Shown here: positions 14,509-17,890 of the stretch, piece after piece | Layout of the letters: every line of letters begins with the position of its first letter | Position numbering within the stretch: position 1 is the stretch's first letter | Notes under the pieces: generated by a model | What the model was told of the DNA's origin: nothing | Databases searched by the model: none | The model's input: the letters and a program-made list of their open reading frames with translations, nothing else | Position numbers and translations under genes: made by a program | NCBI GenBank assembly: GCA_030628225.1 | Contig: DAOVRJ010000016.1 | Span: 1-17,890 of the forward strand | DNA: 17,890 bases | Source: Candidatus Zixiibacteriota bacterium | Lineage (GTDB): Bacteria > SM23-81 | Direction: 5' to 3'

Positions 14509-16191
14509 AGCCTCGTATATTTGTATCACCTCAGCGCCCTGGTAATAGTGCAAGAGAATCTCTCTGTGATCAAAACCCTCTAGGGCCATTCCCGCTGCTC
14601 CTACCTGGCACATGCCCACTCCATGGCCCCAACCAGCACCATGGAATATAAAGGAATCAGGTAACCCATCGGATCCTATCTCCTTATCAACCACAAAACA
14701 AGCGCTGGGGAGGTGATTTGGAGAGAGAGCTCGCCGTATTTTAAGTTCTCCCTGCACCGTTGTCTCACCGGCATCTCCGTCAATACGAATTTGCATAAGC
14801 CTTCCTGATCGGCCCCTGCGCAGCGCAATGATATCCAGCAAATTCCCAATCTGCTGGCCCGTTTTCTGAGCCACAATCTTCTCCAGTTCCTTGCCGGAAT
14901 ATTTCACATCCCACCGGAAATACTTCTGTGCATAAAGCACGGAGACAGAGGCGTCTTCACATAAATGGTTGCAGAATACCGGGGGTTCATCGAGCACCCA
15001 TGCTCGTACCTCCTCCTCGGATTCTAAGGATACTGGAAGACCGGTTGCCTCTTCGCTGGACGCGTCGGGGATGCCTGTCAGATAGGCAACGGGCGGACCA
15101 CTCCATACATTAGATGAGCTCTCCGTATGTCCCCCGCAGATCGCGCTGTACACGGCATCACAAATCTCTCCCCCGTAGAGTAGCACCTGACCTCGGGTTT
15201 CATCCACGGCCTGGCTGGTAGTGGGATGTTCCTTTCCGGTACCACCATAAGCCTGACAATGCACACCTGCGCAAAGGTCGAAAGGATCCAGACGGTGTTT
15301 AAAGCCCAACTTGGCAATTGCATGGCTACGAGCCGTTATGGCCTGAGCCCGAAGGGCCTGCATAGGGAAACCTGGACTCATCTCCGAGGGAAGCACACCT
15401 TTGAGATAGTTTTCCAGGCCTATTTCGTTGATGGCCAAGATGTTTGCATCCTTTCCGATTCGAAATTCAATCTTTCCCCGATAGGATCGATCCTCCTGAC
15501 GTGCCCAGGAGAAACCCTGGCCTACGGGCACTCCGTAAAAGGTGAATTGCCCTTCACGGTGGTCAGCTGGCACCAACGAGAATGGTTCACCTGATGAGAG
15601 AACAACACGACCAAAGGGACTTACCAGATCCAGCACACCCAGGGGTGGGGATAAGATTTCCGGAATAACCAGACGTATGGTCCCGGAAGTCATCTTTTCC
15701 CTCTTCGAATAAGCTTCCTCTTCGGTGGCATAGGGTCCGACGGCTACCCAGTATTTGCGATTGTCGTTGATCAGGCGAGTCCCCAGCCACAGCTCTCTGC
15801 CCACCTCCAAGATCTTTGGTTGGAAACCCGAATTTCTCAGATCATCTTCGCGTTGCATGGCCCTGGTCATCTCCTTTTCCTCATAGAGGACGATGCGGTA
15901 AACCTCAGTGCTGGGTTGACCGAATTTGACCCTCACCTTCCAATCAAACCCTCCGGAGCCCGAACTGAAAATGATTTTGCTCGAATCGTCCACCACCTTA
16001 AATCCACCGGGGCAACTGAAGGAGATTTTATCCGTGTTCTGGACGATGCCCAAGCGAATGGTTGGCCCATCCATCGGCTGCGGAGGAGGAACCACCTGGA
16101 CCTTTGGCGCGCAGCCGAGTATAACCAACAACAACTCGCCTATCACCATACAGATAAGGGCTAGCTTACTCCGGGACACGTGATATTTCAT
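14500..16191 (-). CDS. SpoIID/LytB-domain lipoprotein with SPOR-like region
   Basis: This 563-residue predicted lipoprotein has a signal peptide ending in the lipobox ILGC, with C27 as the lipidated residue, then a Pro-rich linker. Residues of about 100-180 (from YRIVLYEEKEM through KYWVAVGPYATEEEAYSK) look like a SPOR-type peptidoglycan-binding repeat. The C-terminal half is a SpoIID/LytB domain: ENYLKGVLPSEM, QALRAQAITARSHA, the ICGGHTESSSNVW block and the final GAGWGHGVGMCQVGAAGMA. SpoIID of Bacillus is a lytic transglycosylase acting on glycan strands stripped of stem peptides, and LytB is an amidase enhancer. A cell-wall remodelling role in the periplasm is therefore likely. The ATG at 16191 has GAGAGG 8 bases upstream; a GTG at 16200 is less likely. 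Confidence 0.9.
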   Translation of the reverse strand: MKYHVSRSKLALICMVIGELLLVILGCAPKVQVVPPPQPMDGPTIRLGIVQNTDKISFSCPGGFKVVDDSSKIIFSSGSGGFDWKVRVKFGQPSTEVYRIVLYEEKEMTRAMQREDDLRNSGFQPKILEVGRELWLGTRLINDNRKYWVAVGPYATEEEAYSKREKMTSGTIRLVIPEILSPPLGVLDLVSPFGRVVLSSGEPFSLVPADHREGQFTFYGVPVGQGFSWARQEDRSYRGKIEFRIGKDANILAINEIGLENYLKGVLPSEMSPGFPMQALRAQAITARSHAIAKLGFKHRLDPFDLCAGVHCQAYGGTGKEHPTTSQAVDETRGQVLLYGGEICDAVYSAICGGHTESSSNVWSGPPVAYLTGIPDASSEEATGLPVSLESEEEVRAWVLDEPPVFCNHLCEDASVSVLYAQKYFRWDVKYSGKELEKIVAQKTGQQIGNLLDIIALRRGRSGRLMQIRIDGDAGETTVQGELKIRRALSPNHLPSACFVVDKEIGSDGLPDSFIFHGAGWGHGVGMCQVGAAGMALEGFDHREILLHYYQGAEVIQIYEAFF

Positions 16192-16349
16192 GGGCAGCAC
16201 CTCTCAACTTAAAAGAAAGCCGGTACTCCGGGAAATAGCAAATCTCGCTGAATATGAAAATGCCGATAAAAATTCTCAGAACTAAAACAGCTCATCTATG
16301 CATTAACCTGAAGTTCATTTGTCTTCCGATAAATTGGCCGCGGTACTTC

Positions 16350-17890
16350 TCAGCCTGTGGCCGGCGATTGCCGAAAGGCTATCTTATCCCCCTGATCTAC
16401 ATCGAAGTCGGTTCGCTGAAAATGACACCTAACTGTCTTTCCATTTGCCAATACACGCCAAGTACCTTTGTGAGGCATAACACGTATTTCCTCCACTTGG
16501 CCATCCCTCAAAGACCGAATAATGCTAAGTAACTTTCTCCCGGGCAGGCGGATCCGCAGATGGAGACGAAATGGTTGCGGAAGGTCTTTCGGCAAAAAAA
16601 CATATGTTTGCTCGTCTCCAGAAAATAAAAATTTGGTTTTTACCAAAGCTTTTGATAAAGCGAACTGAAAATTCACATCTCCCCACTGAGCGGGCACTGC
16701 TGGTTCGATGATCACCTCTTTTTTCAGAGCGTCGGGCCGGATTCCAAGATAATCCTGAAAAACGACCCGGATATACTCCGCCAGGCTCCAAGCCTGGGTA
16801 AAGGTTCCCGCCTCGTTATCATTTTCTTCCGTGGGCGCGGCGTTAAAAAGTTCTCCCAGAGTGCCCACGGCACCTCTGTTTAGAATCTGATCGGTCAGCA
16901 CTTGTGTAACAGCGTGCGCCGTCTCTTTTCTGCCGTGACTGATCAGTGCTGTAATCAGCGGCCCGGCGAGCCAGAGCCAGACGTCCCCATTGTGATACGC
17001 CTCGTCAAAGTGATACTGGTCATACCCCAGGTGACGAGGACGGAATTGAGAATCCTCCGGGGCCAGTGAACCCACTCCGTGTGAGTAGACCAATTTGCGC
17101 ATCATCTGATCCAGGACAGCCCTCTCTTGATCCCGCGAGAGAAGGGCATGAAAGGGCACGGTCAGGGCTAAAATCTGATTGGGGCGAATCTGTGCGTCCG
17201 GAGTGTCATCGGGGTTTTGATGATCGTAAAGCCCTTGTCCGGCCGAGTCCCAGAACTTCCTCAGAAAAACCTCGTTCACTCTTCCGGCAATGTCAGTCCA
17301 TTCGGCCGATAGAGATTTCTTTCTCGCCAGAAGAGCCATCCTCGCTCCGGAAAGGAGAGCTGTTTGCCACAGTACCTGAATTTCCACTGCCCTGTTATCC
17401 CTGGGCGACAGAGGCCTGTCATCTCCCCCGGCGTCCATCCACGTTTCGGCTGCTCCATGCACGACAAGGCCGCTTTCGTCTGTTCTGTGGTATATTTCCC
17501 CCTGTATGGCCCTTTTTACGGCTGGGAAAAGAGACTGCACTGTCCTGACATCGCCGGAGTAACGAGCGTACTCCTCTATTTGCCGAACAAACCACAGGGT
17601 CCCATCTGCGGTGTTATAAAGTTTCTTGCCAGGCTCAAGCAGATTTGGAATTCTCCCGAAAGTCTCAGACCCGGCCATGCGGTCCTGGTAACCAGCCAGG
17701 GCTACTAAGATCTTCTTTGCCAGAGCAAATTGTCCATTAACCAAGGCGGCTCCAGGAAGGGAAATACAGGTGTCTCTACCCCAGTAATTTGCGAACCAGG
17801 GCAGGCCAGCGTAGACCCCCGGGCCCTTTTGGTTCATGATCAGAGCATCCATGGATACTCGCGCCCAGGCCAGGGCGGAGTTTAACCTAA
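16350..17890 (-). CDS. Amylo-alpha-1,6-glucosidase / glycogen debranching enzyme, C-terminal part (5' end outside window)
   Basis: The frame is open through the right edge, so the start lies outside the window; an internal ATG at 17852 is not the start, because LNSALAWARVS, which continues the family pattern, precedes it. The visible 512 residues are the (alpha/alpha)6-barrel glucosidase domain of the GDE family (GH133-type), which removes alpha-1,6-linked glucose from trimmed glycogen branch points. Recognisable blocks are MNQKGPGVYAGLPWFANYWGRD at the N-terminal side, TWMDAGGDD with PRDNRAVEIQVLW, YHNGDVWLWLAGP, and GTLGELFNAAP with AGTFTQAWSLAEYIR. An acidic pair in this barrel carries catalysis. 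A short C-terminal beta-rich tail (about the last 100 residues) follows. The SpoIID-like gene is 158 bases downstream. I see no clear terminator or promoter in that gap. Confidence 0.92.
   Translation of the reverse strand, partial: RLNSALAWARVSMDALIMNQKGPGVYAGLPWFANYWGRDTCISLPGAALVNGQFALAKKILVALAGYQDRMAGSETFGRIPNLLEPGKKLYNTADGTLWFVRQIEEYARYSGDVRTVQSLFPAVKRAIQGEIYHRTDESGLVVHGAAETWMDAGGDDRPLSPRDNRAVEIQVLWQTALLSGARMALLARKKSLSAEWTDIAGRVNEVFLRKFWDSAGQGLYDHQNPDDTPDAQIRPNQILALTVPFHALLSRDQERAVLDQMMRKLVYSHGVGSLAPEDSQFRPRHLGYDQYHFDEAYHNGDVWLWLAGPLITALISHGRKETAHAVTQVLTDQILNRGAVGTLGELFNAAPTEENDNEAGTFTQAWSLAEYIRVVFQDYLGIRPDALKKEVIIEPAVPAQWGDVNFQFALSKALVKTKFLFSGDEQTYVFLPKDLPQPFRLHLRIRLPGRKLLSIIRSLRDGQVEEIRVMPHKGTWRVLANGKTVRCHFQRTDFDVDQGDKIAFRQSPATG

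Noticed and set aside
16220-16231. CCGG-TACT-CCGG hairpin followed on the minus strand by a T-rich stretch
   Set aside because: The stem has only four base pairs and it lies in the leader close to the SpoIID-like start, about 120 bases after the debranching enzyme stop; too weak to call a terminator.
16254-16532. Plus-strand open frame covering the gap upstream of the SpoIID-like gene
   Set aside because: Much of it is antisense to the debranching enzyme, the product is low-complexity without motifs, and no start signal is visible.

Overview
The window is a dense, almost entirely minus-strand stretch of chromosome from a diderm (LPS-making) bacterium. Read in the direction of transcription, from right to left, it carries a glycogen-debranching enzyme (cut by the right edge), a SpoIID/LytB-type lipoprotein, a small zinc-ribbon protein, a radical-SAM/DUF2344 fusion, RNase G, ribosomal protein L21, the outer-membrane assembly genes bamA and skp, and a lipid A/Kdo cluster: lpxD, lpxC-fabZ (fused), lpxA, a Gfo/Idh/MocA oxidoreductase, lpxB, a DUF374 acyltransferase and the first part of waaA (cut by the left edge). 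No RNA genes, CRISPR arrays or mobile elements are visible. No gap between genes is longer than about 160 bases.

The fused LpxC-FabZ protein and the bamA-skp-lpxD-lpxC/fabZ-lpxA order point to the FCB superphylum or a related candidate phylum (for example KSB1, Zixibacteria or Latescibacterota-like lineages). This is inference from gene organisation, and the phylum cannot be fixed from the window. There is no sign of recent gene transfer.

Transcription units can be partly read from the sequence. A possible hairpin terminator overlaps the end of the spoIID-like gene and is followed at once by a candidate promoter for the zinc-ribbon / radical-SAM / rng unit. A second, strong promoter lies at the rng-rplU junction, with its -35 hexamer overlapping the rng stop codon. 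It would drive rplU, bamA, skp, lpxD, lpxC-fabZ and lpxA, which ends at a clear intrinsic terminator. A third promoter with a perfect -35 box follows directly and drives gfo/idh, lpxB, DUF374 and waaA, which are joined by overlaps or gaps of a few bases.

Functionally, LpxA, LpxC, LpxD and LpxB supply the acylation, deacetylation and disaccharide steps of lipid A synthesis, FabZ supplies hydroxyacyl-chain chemistry, WaaA adds Kdo, and Skp and BamA deliver and insert outer-membrane proteins. The UDP-diacylglucosamine pyrophosphatase step (LpxH, LpxI or LpxJ) and the 4'-kinase LpxK are not in the window. The most interesting points are: an LpxA-adjacent sugar dehydrogenase with no aminotransferase partner; a ribosomal-protein gene joined to bamA where L27 (rpmA) would normally stand; the DUF374 protein as a possible lipid A acyltransferase; and the unrecognised zinc-ribbon protein heading the radical-SAM/RNase G operon. 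Most of the window is conserved housekeeping content, and I see no clear new defence or mobile system.
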